Source: Ardenticatenaceae bacterium
Lineage (GTDB): Bacteria > Chloroflexota > Anaerolineae > Promineifilales > Promineifilaceae
DNA: 64,000 nucleotides
Assembly: GCA_020634415.1 (NCBI GenBank)
Contig: JACKBT010000016.1
Coordinates: forward strand, 46,502-110,501
Reading direction: 5' to 3'
Shown here: one piece after another, positions 45,377 to 53,207 of the stretch
How the letters are laid out: every line of letters begins with the position of its first letter
How positions within the stretch are numbered: the first letter of the stretch is position 1
The notes under the pieces: model-generated
Databases searched by the model: none
What the model was told of the DNA's origin: nothing
Seen by the model: the letters and a program-made list of their open reading frames with translations, nothing else
Position numbers and translations under genes: made by a program

Positions 45377-46429
45377 CTTCTTCATAAAGGCTCGTGTCGA
45401 GGCGACGACATGGTTAAAGGTGGCACCGGTGCTGTAGATGCCAATGATGCCTAACACAACGGGTACACCGACCATGTTGAAGGCGTGGTAAAGGAAAGCA
45501 AAACTAGCAGACTCAGCCTCAGGCTGCCCTAAAATTTGTAAGGCGGCAATGACCCCCGCATGGAAAACGCCAATCTGCCCTGGTGAGGAGGGCAGAGCCA
45601 CACTGAAGGCGGCGGCACAAACGACAAAGGCGGACATGATGGGCGTTGGTTGTAAATGCACGGCACGGAGGCTTACATAGTAGGCAATGAGGATGGGAAG
45701 CCAGGTGAGGATGCTGAGGAGGCTGAGGATGGAGCCGTCTTTGAAGCGGGTTAAGCTATCTAGCCCAGCCAGGAAGCTTTCGGCGCGGCTGCCCCAGGCT
45801 TCGGGGTTGATGGTTGGCAGCCACTTGAAGAGGCCTGAACGATGATCTACGATTCGTTGTCGGTATTTTTCCATAAGGGTGAAAAATGTGACGGTAAGAC
45901 GGCGGACAAACGGCCGTTGGTTGGCCGCAATGATTAAAACGACGATAGCCCCAATGGCTGAAATACCAAAAGCGCGAGCGGCCGTTTGCATCCAACCCGG
46001 CAACGTGTCCACCGCCGCCAGCGTAAAAGGCAGCAGGGTCACAATAAACAGCAAATCAAGCACCCGCTCCACCACCATCGTCGAAAAGCCCCGCGCAATG
46101 GTCACGGGTGGCACATTGCCAATCAGCACCGCCCGCGCTACATCGCCCAAACGCAGGGGCAAGATGTTGGTGAGCATATAGCCAATGTTTTGGATGTGAA
46201 AGACTTGGCCCCAGGGGACATCATTATTCAGCATAAAGCGCCAGCGCACGGCCCGAATCACCATGAAGATGAATACGCACAGCGCACTGAGGGCTAGGAA
46301 GCCGTAATCGGCCGTTTGCAACGCCTGCCAAATGTCACGGGGACTAATGAAAAAGAAGATGGCAATTAAACAAAGCAGGCTGATGCCCATCCCGATCCAA
46401 AATTGGCGACGCTGCGCGGTTTCTTTCAT
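45374..46429 (-). CDS. Flippase-like membrane protein (LPG synthase TM-domain family)
   Basis: A 351-aa membrane protein with about eight hydrophobic segments, of the UPF0104/AglD C-terminal/MprF-membrane-domain family. TNILPLRLGDVARAVLIG matches the conserved N-x-x-(F/L)-P-x-R-x-G motif. Related domains move lipids or glycolipids across the membrane, which suits the neighbouring glycosyltransferases. TATAAT (46439-46444) lies ten bases before the ATG with TTCACG 17 bp away, so the mRNA may be leaderless. Confidence 0.88.
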   Translation of the reverse strand: MKETAQRRQFWIGMGISLLCLIAIFFFISPRDIWQALQTADYGFLALSALCVFIFMVIRAVRWRFMLNNDVPWGQVFHIQNIGYMLTNILPLRLGDVARAVLIGNVPPVTIARGFSTMVVERVLDLLFIVTLLPFTLAAVDTLPGWMQTAARAFGISAIGAIVVLIIAANQRPFVRRLTVTFFTLMEKYRQRIVDHRSGLFKWLPTINPEAWGSRAESFLAGLDSLTRFKDGSILSLLSILTWLPILIAYYVSLRAVHLQPTPIMSAFVVCAAAFSVALPSSPGQIGVFHAGVIAALQILGQPEAESASFAFLYHAFNMVGVPVVLGIIGIYSTGATFNHVVASTRAFMKK

Positions 46430-46438
46430 AGCGGCGGG

Positions 46439-46467
46439 ATTATAACGGAATGTAACGAATCCGTGAA
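46439..46467 (-). promoter_or_regulatory. Promoter of the flippase-like gene
   Basis: Minus strand TTCACG (46467-46462) and TATAAT (46444-46439), spacer 17. The start codon at 46429 follows about ten bases later. It is divergent from the cupin promoter. Confidence 0.5.
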
Positions 46468-46472
46468 TAAAG

Positions 46473-46501
46473 TTGCCCCTGCCGCTGGAGCAACGTATTA
46501 T
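46473..46501 (+). promoter_or_regulatory. Promoter of the cupin / aldo-keto reductase pair
   Basis: TTGCCC (46473-46478) and TATTAT (46496-46501), spacer 17. It lies 30 bp before the cupin ATG, which has GAGAGG upstream. Confidence 0.5.
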
Positions 46502-46531
46502 CTGAGAGATGGGTTTTGGAGAGGTTAGAAA

Positions 46532-46849
46532 ATGAAAGAGAACATCATTTCAATCCATAAATGGACAGGCCCACTCCCCCCGACAGAATCGGCACTCCGC
46601 CACATGCTGCAACAAGAAGGTTTAACCCCTTACCGCTGGTCGAACAATCCTGGTGATGTGTATGAGGCGCATGTACACAATTACCACAAGGTAATTTATG
46701 TGGTGTCCGGTTCCATTACGTTTGGATTTCCCGTCGAGGGAGAGCCAACCACACTGTATGCCGGGGATCGGCTGGATTTACCAGCGGGAGTGGCCCATAA
46801 TGCAGCCGTTGGCTCGCAAGGAGTTGTCTGTTTAGAAGCACATAAGTAA
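46532..46849 (+). CDS. Small cupin-domain protein
   Basis: A 105-aa single-domain cupin. HVHNYHKVIYVVSG gives likely metal ligands (three His around 50-55), and LPAGVAHNAAVGS the second cupin motif. Such proteins bind a metal or a sugar-like ligand and may be enzymes or sensors. It precedes an aldo/keto reductase by 15 bp, so they are co-transcribed and may handle a common carbonyl substrate. Activity unknown. Confidence 0.85.
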   Translation: MKENIISIHKWTGPLPPTESALRHMLQQEGLTPYRWSNNPGDVYEAHVHNYHKVIYVVSGSITFGFPVEGEPTTLYAGDRLDLPAGVAHNAAVGSQGVVCLEAHK

Positions 46850-46864
46850 TTTGGGAGAGATAGC

Positions 46865-47842
46865 ATGGATTATGTGAATTTAGGTCGTTCCGGTTTGAAG
46901 GTTTCACGCATTTGTCTGGGTATGATGTCTTATGGCACGTCTAAGTGGCGTGATTGGGTATTGGATGAGGCAGAAAGTCGGCCGTTAATTCAGTACGCAC
47001 TGGAAAAAGGCATCAACTTCTTCGATACGGCCGATGTCTACTCCATCGGTGTCAGCGAAGAAGTGACCGGCCGAGCCTTGCGTGATTTTGCCCGGCGCGA
47101 TGAGGTCATCATTGCCACCAAAGTTCACGGAGCCATGAGTAAAGACCCCAATGATCGCGGCCTGTCGCGCAAACATATCATGGATTCTATTGACAATTCG
47201 CTGCGCCGTTTGGGAACCGATTATGTGGATTTGTACCAGATTCACCGCTGGGACAAGGAAACGCCGATTGAGGAAACGATGTCGGCCTTGCACGATGTGG
47301 TGAAAGCCGGCAAAGCCCGTTACATTGGCGCATCCAGCATGTTTGCCTGGCAATTTGCCAAGGCCCAACATACGGCCGATTCCCATCACAGGACGCGCTT
47401 CATCTCCATGCAAAACCATTACAACCTTGTTTACCGCGAGGAAGAGCGGGAAATGAACCCGCTTTGTCTGGATCAGGGTGTGGGGCTGATTCCCTGGAGT
47501 CCGTTGGCACGTGGCTTTTTAGCGGGCAACCGCTTCCGCGAAGGTGGCGGCCCCACGCGGCGGGCCAACAGCGACCTGTTTGCCCAACAGATGTATTACG
47601 AATCGCATGATTTTGAGATTGTGGATCGGGTGGTGGAGGTGTCGCTGCGTTTGGGCATTAGTCCGGCGCAGGTGGCTTTGGCCTGGCTGCTGCACAAACC
47701 CGGCGTGGCTGCCCCCATCATCGGCGCTCGGCGCACGCAGTTTATTGATGAGGCGGTGGCGGCGGTGGCGACGGAACTGTCGGATGAGGACATGAAGCTG
47801 CTAGAAGAACTATACCAACCTCATCCTGTTTTGGGACATTAA
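46865..47842 (+). CDS. Aldo/keto reductase
   Basis: A 325-aa TIM-barrel NADPH-dependent oxidoreductase. It has FFDTADVYSIGVSEEVTG with catalytic Asp and Tyr, KVHGAMS for the Lys and YQIHRWD for the His, plus the C-terminal APIIGARRTQFIDEA NADPH site. It looks like the YajO/Gpr-type group acting on sugars or aldehydes. GGAGAGA before the ATG supports the start. It forms an operon with the cupin gene and ends at a strong hairpin terminator. Confidence 0.93.
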   Translation: MDYVNLGRSGLKVSRICLGMMSYGTSKWRDWVLDEAESRPLIQYALEKGINFFDTADVYSIGVSEEVTGRALRDFARRDEVIIATKVHGAMSKDPNDRGLSRKHIMDSIDNSLRRLGTDYVDLYQIHRWDKETPIEETMSALHDVVKAGKARYIGASSMFAWQFAKAQHTADSHHRTRFISMQNHYNLVYREEEREMNPLCLDQGVGLIPWSPLARGFLAGNRFREGGGPTRRANSDLFAQQMYYESHDFEIVDRVVEVSLRLGISPAQVALAWLLHKPGVAAPIIGARRTQFIDEAVAAVATELSDEDMKLLEELYQPHPVLGH

Positions 47843-47845
47843 AGC

Positions 47846-47888
47846 AAATGGGAGGGGATAATCACGATTATCCCCCTCCCATTTTTTT
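47846..47888. terminator. Two-way rho-independent terminator
   Basis: AAATGGGAGGGGATAAT / ATTATCCCCCTCCCATTT, loop cacg, then a T-run on the plus strand and a matching A-run on the other. It ends the aldo/keto reductase operon and overlaps the 3' end of the convergent small gene. Confidence 0.85.
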
Positions 47889-48203
47889 CATCAGGCTTCG
47901 CACCTCTTGCTCGGTCTGCTCATCCAAATCCGACGACGCGGCCAGAAACGTTTCCAGCCATTCAAGTTGTTCCTGCTCCGTAAATTCCCCGTTTTGCCAA
48001 CTTTCTAATTGCCCCCAAAGCTGATGAACCCTGGCGCGTTCCGCCAACAGAAAATTGAACTGAGCATCACACGCCGGAATGGGCGGTGGATAATACAAAA
48101 TCTCTGCGGCGATTTGCTTCTTCTTGGCGGCGATTTGCGGGTGGATGAGCTGCCAGGCTTGGTGCAGGGGCGTTTGCCTTTCTTTGGCTGCGGTGAATGT
48201 CAT
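47868..48203 (-). CDS. Unknown small protein
   Basis: About 111 aa from ATG 48203 (MTFTAAKERQTP), with GGAGA six bases upstream. The frame runs further to 48281, but that part is coded by two AACGGCCGTT palindromes. The protein is charged and helical, rich in Glu, Gln and Lys, with no membrane segment. I see no family match. The 3' end overlaps the terminator stem. It is divergent from the heme cluster with about 240 bp between them, so a link to heme is possible but unsupported. Confidence 0.65.
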   Translation of the reverse strand: MTFTAAKERQTPLHQAWQLIHPQIAAKKKQIAAEILYYPPPIPACDAQFNFLLAERARVHQLWGQLESWQNGEFTEQEQLEWLETFLAASSDLDEQTEQEVRSLMKKMGGG

Positions 48204-48216
48204 AGCTGTCTCCTTA

Positions 48217-48242
48217 AACGGCCGTTTTCCTAAACGGCCGTT
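48217..48242. repeat. Two AACGGCCGTT palindromes in tandem
   Basis: AACGGCCGTT at 48217-48226 and 48233-48242, six bases apart, just before the start codon of the small gene. This is the only close pair outside genes. Confidence 0.9.
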
Positions 48243-48366
48243 TCCCTCCCCCACAACCCCATCTGCCAAACTATACCACACCTGGCCTGCAGGCCCTCGT
48301 AAATCCGTGCCAGATGTCAGGCTGAATGTGTGACATCCATCATAAATCGAACGATTCAGAATACGT

Positions 48367-48372
48367 TATAGT
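48367..48372 (+). promoter_or_regulatory. Possible -10 box for the heme cluster
   Basis: TATAGT about 70 bp before the ATG at 48443. No good -35 is visible, which would fit an activator-dependent promoter. Confidence 0.3.
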
Positions 48373-48398
48373 ATGCCTCGTGTGCAGATTTATAGAAA

Positions 48399-48424
48399 TT
48401 TGCTAAGATTTACATAGATTTTTG
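48399..48424 (+). promoter_or_regulatory. aagatttacatagatttt direct-repeat motif, copy 1
   Basis: aagatttacatagattttt precedes the radical SAM gene. Very similar motifs lie before the HTH regulator (51248-51272) and, more loosely, before hemY (49637-49654). Within a copy the half-motifs are about 10-11 bp apart. Confidence 0.4.
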
Positions 48425-48442
48425 ATTCATTGGGAGACCCTT

Positions 48443-49603
48443 ATGCAATCACAACCGTATCCTTCACCCCGGCTCATCTTTTGGGAGACAACGGCCGGGT
48501 GCAACCTGGCCTGCATTCACTGCCGCCGCATCACGGTGGCCGACCAACTGCTGCCACAAGACCTGACCACGGCCGAAGCCCTGGCCATGATTGATGAGAT
48601 AACGGCCGTTGGCCGCCCCATCTTCGTCCTCTCCGGCGGCGAACCCCTGTTTCGCCCCGACATATACGACATCGCCCGCTACGCCACCGACGCTGGCCTG
48701 ATTGTGGCCCTGGCGACCAATGGCACACTGATTGATGCCAACGTAGCCCAGCAAATCAAAGCGTCGGGTGTGAAGCGCGTCAGCATCAGCCTGGATGGCG
48801 CGGATGCGCCGACACACGACATTTTTCGCGGCCCAAATGCCTTTGCCAAAGCCGTCGCGGGCATGATGCACCTGCGCGATGTGGGCCTGCCTTACCAGAT
48901 CAACACCACCGTTGCCAAACACAACGTAGACCAGATGCCGCAAACATTGACCTTAGCCAAATCGCTGGGGGCAGTTGCCCTGCACCTGTTTTTGCTGGTT
49001 CCCGTGGGCTGCGGCGTGGAGATTGCGCCCGATCAGCAGATTACGCCGGCCGAATATGAAGAAGTGCTGAACTGGATGTATGACGCGGAGATGGAAGGCG
49101 ACATCGAGCTAAAGGCCACCTGTGCGCCGCACTATTTCCGCATTGTGCGCCAGCGGCAGGCCGAGGAACGGCGCAATGGCATCTTCCGCGAACGGCCGAA
49201 TTCCATGCACCGCCAACAGCATGGCGGCAATGCCCATACTGGCGGTCATCCCGGCGGTCATCCACACGGCAACGGCCGTCACGCCATGAATGCAGCTACC
49301 AAAGGCTGTTTAGCCGGAACCGGGGTTACTTTCATCAGCCATCGTGGCGAAGTATTCCCTTGTGGCTATCTGCCCGTCGAAGCAGGCAACATCCGCACCC
49401 AATCCTTTGCCGATGTCTGGCAGGATTCGCCCCTCTTTGCCGAACTGCACCAGCCCGATTTGCTGGGCGGCAAGTGTGGCCTGTGCGAATTCAAGAAGAT
49501 TTGCAGCGGCTGCCGCGCCCGTGCCTTTGGCATGGCGGGCGACTATCTGGCCGAAGAGCCGTTTTGCACCTATGTACCGCAAACGGCCGTACACGTTAAT
49601 TAG
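48443..49603 (+). CDS. Radical SAM/SPASM protein, AhbD/NirJ-like, with a His-rich insert
   Basis: About 386 aa. The radical SAM cluster is CNLACIHC (CxxxCxxC), followed by SGGEPL. The C-terminal SPASM-like part has CLAGTG, FPCGYLP and CGLCEFKKICSGCRARAF for more Fe-S clusters. The layout matches heme-linked radical SAM proteins that change porphyrin propionates (AhbD, AhbC, NirJ). Between them sits a Gly/His-rich stretch at about 262-284 (HRQQHGGNAHTGGHPGGH), unusual for the family. GGGAGA before ATG 48443 fixes the start; the TTG at 48422 is unlikely. It opens the heme cluster, so it may decarboxylate coproheme without oxygen; that is inference. Confidence 0.85.
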   Translation: MQSQPYPSPRLIFWETTAGCNLACIHCRRITVADQLLPQDLTTAEALAMIDEITAVGRPIFVLSGGEPLFRPDIYDIARYATDAGLIVALATNGTLIDANVAQQIKASGVKRVSISLDGADAPTHDIFRGPNAFAKAVAGMMHLRDVGLPYQINTTVAKHNVDQMPQTLTLAKSLGAVALHLFLLVPVGCGVEIAPDQQITPAEYEEVLNWMYDAEMEGDIELKATCAPHYFRIVRQRQAEERRNGIFRERPNSMHRQQHGGNAHTGGHPGGHPHGNGRHAMNAATKGCLAGTGVTFISHRGEVFPCGYLPVEAGNIRTQSFADVWQDSPLFAELHQPDLLGGKCGLCEFKKICSGCRARAFGMAGDYLAEEPFCTYVPQTAVHVN

Positions 49604-49615
49604 AGCTATGACACA

Positions 49616-49788
49616 GAGTTTCACAAAGGGACTCAGAGATTCACAGAGATTTTAATGGTAGGGGCGACCCTTGTGGTCGCCCAAAGGGGGCGGGCACAAG
49701 GCCACGCCCCTACCAAGTCTATTAACTTGTAGAAAATCTCTCTGCAAAGCTCCGTGCCTTCTTCGAGTAACTCTGCGTAACCTTCCTT
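49616..49788. repeat. Intergenic repeats with cacagag words and a GC-rich hairpin
   Basis: The left side holds acacagagtttcacaaagg and agattcacagagattt. The centre is taggggcgacccttgtggtc with ggcgggcacaaggccacgcc and ccctacca as partner. The right side is ctctctgcaaagctccgtgc and ctctgcgtaac. Both sides are relatives in inverse order, so the whole stretch is a large hairpin-like region before hemY. Confidence 0.5.
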
Positions 49789-51216
49789 ATGACTTTACAC
49801 CATATCACCATCATCGGCGGCGGCATCAGCGGCCTTAGCACCGCCTACTACGTGCAGCAGGAAGCGCAAAAACGGGGCCTGGATTTGGCCTATACTCTGC
49901 TCGAACAGGCCGACCGCTGGGGCGGCAAGATTTGGACCGAAACCATCGAGGGGTACGGCGATGAGCCGTTCGTCGTCGAGCGCGGCCCGGATGCCGTTTT
50001 GACGCAAAAGCCCTGGGCATTGCAATTGGCGCGGGAATTAGGCATCGGTGAGGAGTTTTTGCCCACCAACGACGACCGGCGCAAAACCTTTGTCCTCAAC
50101 AAGGGCAAACCAACACCCCTGCCCGATGGCGTGATGCTGATTGTGCCCACCCAAATAAAACCCTTCGCCCTGTCGTCGCTCATTTCGCCCTGGGGCAAAC
50201 TGCGCATGGGGCTGGAGTGGTTCATTCCGGCCAAAACGGATGACGAGGATGAGACGCTGGCGCAGTTTATTACGCGCCGGTTGGGGGCGGAAGCCCTGGA
50301 CAAAATTGCCGAGCCGCTGATGTCGGGTATCTATAATGCCGAAGCCAATATGCAGAGTGTGCTGGCGACGTTCCCGCGCTTTCGGGACATTGAAAAGCAG
50401 CACGGCAGTCTCATTAAGGGGATGTTGGCGGCCAAGAAGGCGCGTCCGGCCAGCAGCAATGGGCAGAGCAACGGCCGTTCCCCCGCCATGTTTACCTCCT
50501 TCAAAAATGGCATGGAGGCGCTGGTAACGGCTTTGTGTGCCCAGTTAACGGGAGATTGTCGGCTGGAAACGGCCGTGCAGGCCATTACCCCCGGCGCTGC
50601 CCGAAACTATCAGGTGCATCTGGCTGATGGCCCAAGCCTCGACACCGATGCTGTTGTCCTGGCTGTGCCAGCCTTTGCCGCCGCTGAGCTGTTAGCCGAT
50701 ATTGCCCCCGATTCGGCGCAAGAGCTGCGCCAGATTCGTTACGTCAGCACCGGCACTGTTTCGCTGGCTTTTCGGCGTGAAGACGTAGCCCATCCGCTCA
50801 ACGGCTTTGGTATCGTCATCCCTAGCAGCGAAAAGCGGCGCATCAACGCCATCACCTGGAGTTCGACCAAGTTCAACCATCGTGCGCCCGCCGGGCATGT
50901 GCTGCTGCGCGTCTTCTTTGGCGGTTCGCGCACGCCGCAGATGATGGCCCTGGATGATGAGGAATTACTGAAAACAGTGCGAACGGAATTAGCCGACATT
51001 ATGGGCCTGACGACGGAACCGCTGTTCCACCTGATTCACCGCTGGTTTGATGCCAATGCGCAGTATGATGTGGGCCATTTGGAGCGGATTGCGGCGGTTG
51101 AAGCAGCTTTGCCGGATGGCATGTATGTAACGGGCAGTCCCTATCGCGGGGTGGGTGTGCCGGACTGTGTGAAGCAGGGACTGGAAACGGCCGTTCGGGT
51201 AGTTGCCAACCGTTGA
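49789..51216 (+). CDS. hemY: Protoporphyrinogen / coproporphyrinogen oxidase (HemY type)
   Basis: A 475-aa FAD enzyme. The dinucleotide site IIGGGISGLSTAYYV is at the N-terminus, and DRWGGKIWTE, ERGPDAVLTQKPWALQLARELG and YVTGSPYRGVGVPDCVKQG are typical of HemY. It removes six electrons from the porphyrinogen ring with oxygen. Since hemQ is in the same cluster, the substrate is more likely coproporphyrinogen III (the CgoX role), as in Gram-positive-type pathways. No Shine-Dalgarno sequence stands out. It sits between the radical SAM gene and the regulator. Confidence 0.93.
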   Translation: MTLHHITIIGGGISGLSTAYYVQQEAQKRGLDLAYTLLEQADRWGGKIWTETIEGYGDEPFVVERGPDAVLTQKPWALQLARELGIGEEFLPTNDDRRKTFVLNKGKPTPLPDGVMLIVPTQIKPFALSSLISPWGKLRMGLEWFIPAKTDDEDETLAQFITRRLGAEALDKIAEPLMSGIYNAEANMQSVLATFPRFRDIEKQHGSLIKGMLAAKKARPASSNGQSNGRSPAMFTSFKNGMEALVTALCAQLTGDCRLETAVQAITPGAARNYQVHLADGPSLDTDAVVLAVPAFAAAELLADIAPDSAQELRQIRYVSTGTVSLAFRREDVAHPLNGFGIVIPSSEKRRINAITWSSTKFNHRAPAGHVLLRVFFGGSRTPQMMALDDEELLKTVRTELADIMGLTTEPLFHLIHRWFDANAQYDVGHLERIAAVEAALPDGMYVTGSPYRGVGVPDCVKQGLETAVRVVANR

Positions 51217-51247
51217 CACATCAATTTAACTTCGGTAAACTTTTCAC

Positions 51248-51272
51248 AATCACATAGATTTACATAGATTTT
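51248..51272 (+). promoter_or_regulatory. cacatagatttacatagatttt direct-repeat motif, copy 2
   Basis: aatcacatagatttacatag then attttgat. It shares 18-20 bases with 48399-48424. Half-motifs repeat every 11 bp, about one helical turn. It lies 20 bp before the regulator start. Confidence 0.45.
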
Positions 51273-51292
51273 GATACGTTTAATTACTTTTT

Positions 51293-51937
51293 ATGAACAC
51301 ACAGCAACCAGATACAGAACAGTGGCTTTCTTTGAGTGCGGCGGCGAAGCGGTTGAACGTCCATCCCACGACCTTGCGGCGGTGGGCGGATGACGGCGAG
51401 ATTGCCGTGATGCTCACTCCCGGCGGCCATCGCCGCTTTGCCCTGACGGATGTTGAGCAGTTTGCCCAAAGCCGGCATGGGCTGCGTCGCAGCAGCGGCA
51501 TTGAGCAAGCCTGGGCCGACCATGCTCTTACGGTGACGCGCCAGGAAATCGTCGCGCATCGAAACGTTGCTTGGATGGCTTCGCTGGATGAGAGTGAGCG
51601 GGAACGGGGGCGGATGATGGGGCGGCAGTTGATGGCCCTGACGCTGCAATATATTTCCAATGGTGAGGATGAGCGGCTGGTGGCAGAGGCGCGGCGGATG
51701 GGGACGGAATATGGTTTGCACTGCCAATCACTGGGTATGCCACTGACGGATGCGCTGCAAGCTTCTATCTTTTTCCGCGATACGATGATTGAGACGGCGC
51801 TGCAACTGCCTGATAATGTGCGGATTCAGCCGGAGGCCAATGTGCGCCTGATGCGGCGCATTAACACGCTGCTAAACACGGTTCATTTAGCCATTGCTGA
51901 GGTGTATGATGCCTACAACACTGTGTCTGGCAGTTAG
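51293..51937 (+). CDS. HTH regulator (MerR/excisionase-type) in the heme cluster
   Basis: A 214-aa protein. An N-terminal winged HTH (about 12-60) reads LSAAAKRLNVHPTTLRRWADDGEI with wing GGHRRF. The rest (about 80-214) is all-helical, with LGMPLTDALQASIFFRD and RINTLLNTVHLAIAEVYDAYN, resembling RsbR-type sensory helical domains. Its last codons overlap the hemA start (51906/51909), so the two are translationally coupled. I infer that it senses a heme-related or redox signal and controls the cluster. The direct repeats at 48399 and 51248 are candidate sites. Confidence 0.78.
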   Translation: MNTQQPDTEQWLSLSAAAKRLNVHPTTLRRWADDGEIAVMLTPGGHRRFALTDVEQFAQSRHGLRRSSGIEQAWADHALTVTRQEIVAHRNVAWMASLDESERERGRMMGRQLMALTLQYISNGEDERLVAEARRMGTEYGLHCQSLGMPLTDALQASIFFRDTMIETALQLPDNVRIQPEANVRLMRRINTLLNTVHLAIAEVYDAYNTVSGS

Positions 51938-53141
51938 CCATCATACGGCCCCGGTGGCTTTGCGGGAACGGCTGGGCTGTACGCTGATGGAGGTGGTGCG
52001 GCAACGGCCGTCTGAAGCTGTCTGTGAGCTTGTCCTCCTTTCTACCTGCAATCGCATTGAGTTGTATGGCGTGGTTGAGGCGGAGATGCTGCCAGCTAAG
52101 GCGGTACTGTTGAACCTGCTGGCCCAAACGTGTGGTCTGGATGTGGCCCAGTTTGGGGAGTATGTGACGGTTTATGCCGAAGATGCGGTGGGGAATCATT
52201 TGCTGCGCGTGGCGGCTGGTCTCGACTCGCTGGTGTTGGGGGAGGCCCAGATTTTGGGGCAGGTGACGGATGCGTATGTAACGGCCGTTTCTCAGGGCAC
52301 CACTGGCCCCATTTTAGACGCGCTCTTCAAAGCCGCCATCCGCACGGGCAAACGCACGCGCACGGAGACGGCCATCAGCAGCAACCCGGCCAGCATTAGC
52401 TCCGTAGCCATTGCCCTGGCGCAGCGCACGTTGGGCGATTTTCAAAATCGCCCTACTCTGGTGGTGGGGGCGGGCGAGATGGCGCGTTTGGCGGTGAAGT
52501 CGCTGCGCCATCGCGGCTTGAGCCGTATTGCGGTGGCTAACCGCACGGTGGCGCGGGCGGCGGCGTTGGTGAGCGAGTGGCACGGCCGTTTTTATGACCT
52601 TACGCAACTGCCGCAGGCGATGGCCGAGGCGGATGTGGTGATTACGGCCGTTTCCAGTGAAATGCCCATCATTGATGCCACGACGATTGGGGAGCGGGAA
52701 CGGCCGTTGATTGTGGTGGATTTGGCTGTGCCGCGTAATGTGGATACGGCCGTGGCCAAGCTGCCCCAGGTGCGGCTTTTTGATGTAGACGATTTGCAGG
52801 CCACTCTGGACGAATCGCTGGCGGCGCGGCAGGCCGAAGTGCCAGCGGTGGAAGCCATCATTGCTGAGGAAAAGGCCAATTTGCAAGACCAACTGCGCCA
52901 GCTAACCATCAAACCACTGATTGTGGATATGCGGCGCAAGGCGGAAGAGATTCGCCAAATTGAATTAGAACGCACTTTACGCCATTTGGGCGATGTTGAT
53001 CCTCAAACCTTGACACATATTCAGCACCTTTCCCGCTCTCTGGTCAACAAGCTGCTGCACGAGCCAACGGCGCGGCTGCGGCAAAAGGCCACGGACGAGG
53101 TGTATACGATGACGGTGCGGGATTTGTTTGGGTTATTTTAA
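51906..53141 (+). CDS. hemA: Glutamyl-tRNA reductase
   Basis: About 411 aa. It makes glutamate-1-semialdehyde from Glu-tRNA, the first step of C5 heme synthesis. Motifs: LSTCNRIELYG with the catalytic Cys (about 46-56), GLDSLVLGEAQILGQV (about 102-117), and the NADPH site TLVVGAGEMARLAVKSLR. GAGGTG precedes paired ATGs at 51906/51909, inside the end of the regulator gene. An in-frame palindrome (52433-52453) encodes GDFQNRPT between the catalytic and NADPH domains, an odd insert of an element also found between genes. Confidence 0.94.
   Translation: MMPTTLCLAVSHHTAPVALRERLGCTLMEVVRQRPSEAVCELVLLSTCNRIELYGVVEAEMLPAKAVLLNLLAQTCGLDVAQFGEYVTVYAEDAVGNHLLRVAAGLDSLVLGEAQILGQVTDAYVTAVSQGTTGPILDALFKAAIRTGKRTRTETAISSNPASISSVAIALAQRTLGDFQNRPTLVVGAGEMARLAVKSLRHRGLSRIAVANRTVARAAALVSEWHGRFYDLTQLPQAMAEADVVITAVSSEMPIIDATTIGERERPLIVVDLAVPRNVDTAVAKLPQVRLFDVDDLQATLDESLAARQAEVPAVEAIIAEEKANLQDQLRQLTIKPLIVDMRRKAEEIRQIELERTLRHLGDVDPQTLTHIQHLSRSLVNKLLHEPTARLRQKATDEVYTMTVRDLFGLF
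52433..52453. repeat. In-frame gggcgatttt palindrome inside hemA
   Basis: gggcgattttcaaaatcgccc, a 21-bp palindrome with the same core as the intergenic elements at 25377-25426 and 28047-28097. It encodes the LGDFQNRPT segment. Confidence 0.7.
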
Positions 53142-53142
53142 G

Positions 53143-53205
53143 AGGGGACTAGAGACTGGAGACTGGTGATTAGGACAGTCTCTCGTCTCTAGTCCCCAGT
53201 CTCCA
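53143..53205. repeat. Tandem-word hairpin (gagactgg family) between hemA and hemC
   Basis: agaggggactagagactgga then gactggt, pairing with acagtctctcgtctctagtc and cccagtctcc. It lies inside the operon, so it is not a full terminator. Confidence 0.65.
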
Positions 53206-53207
53206 AT

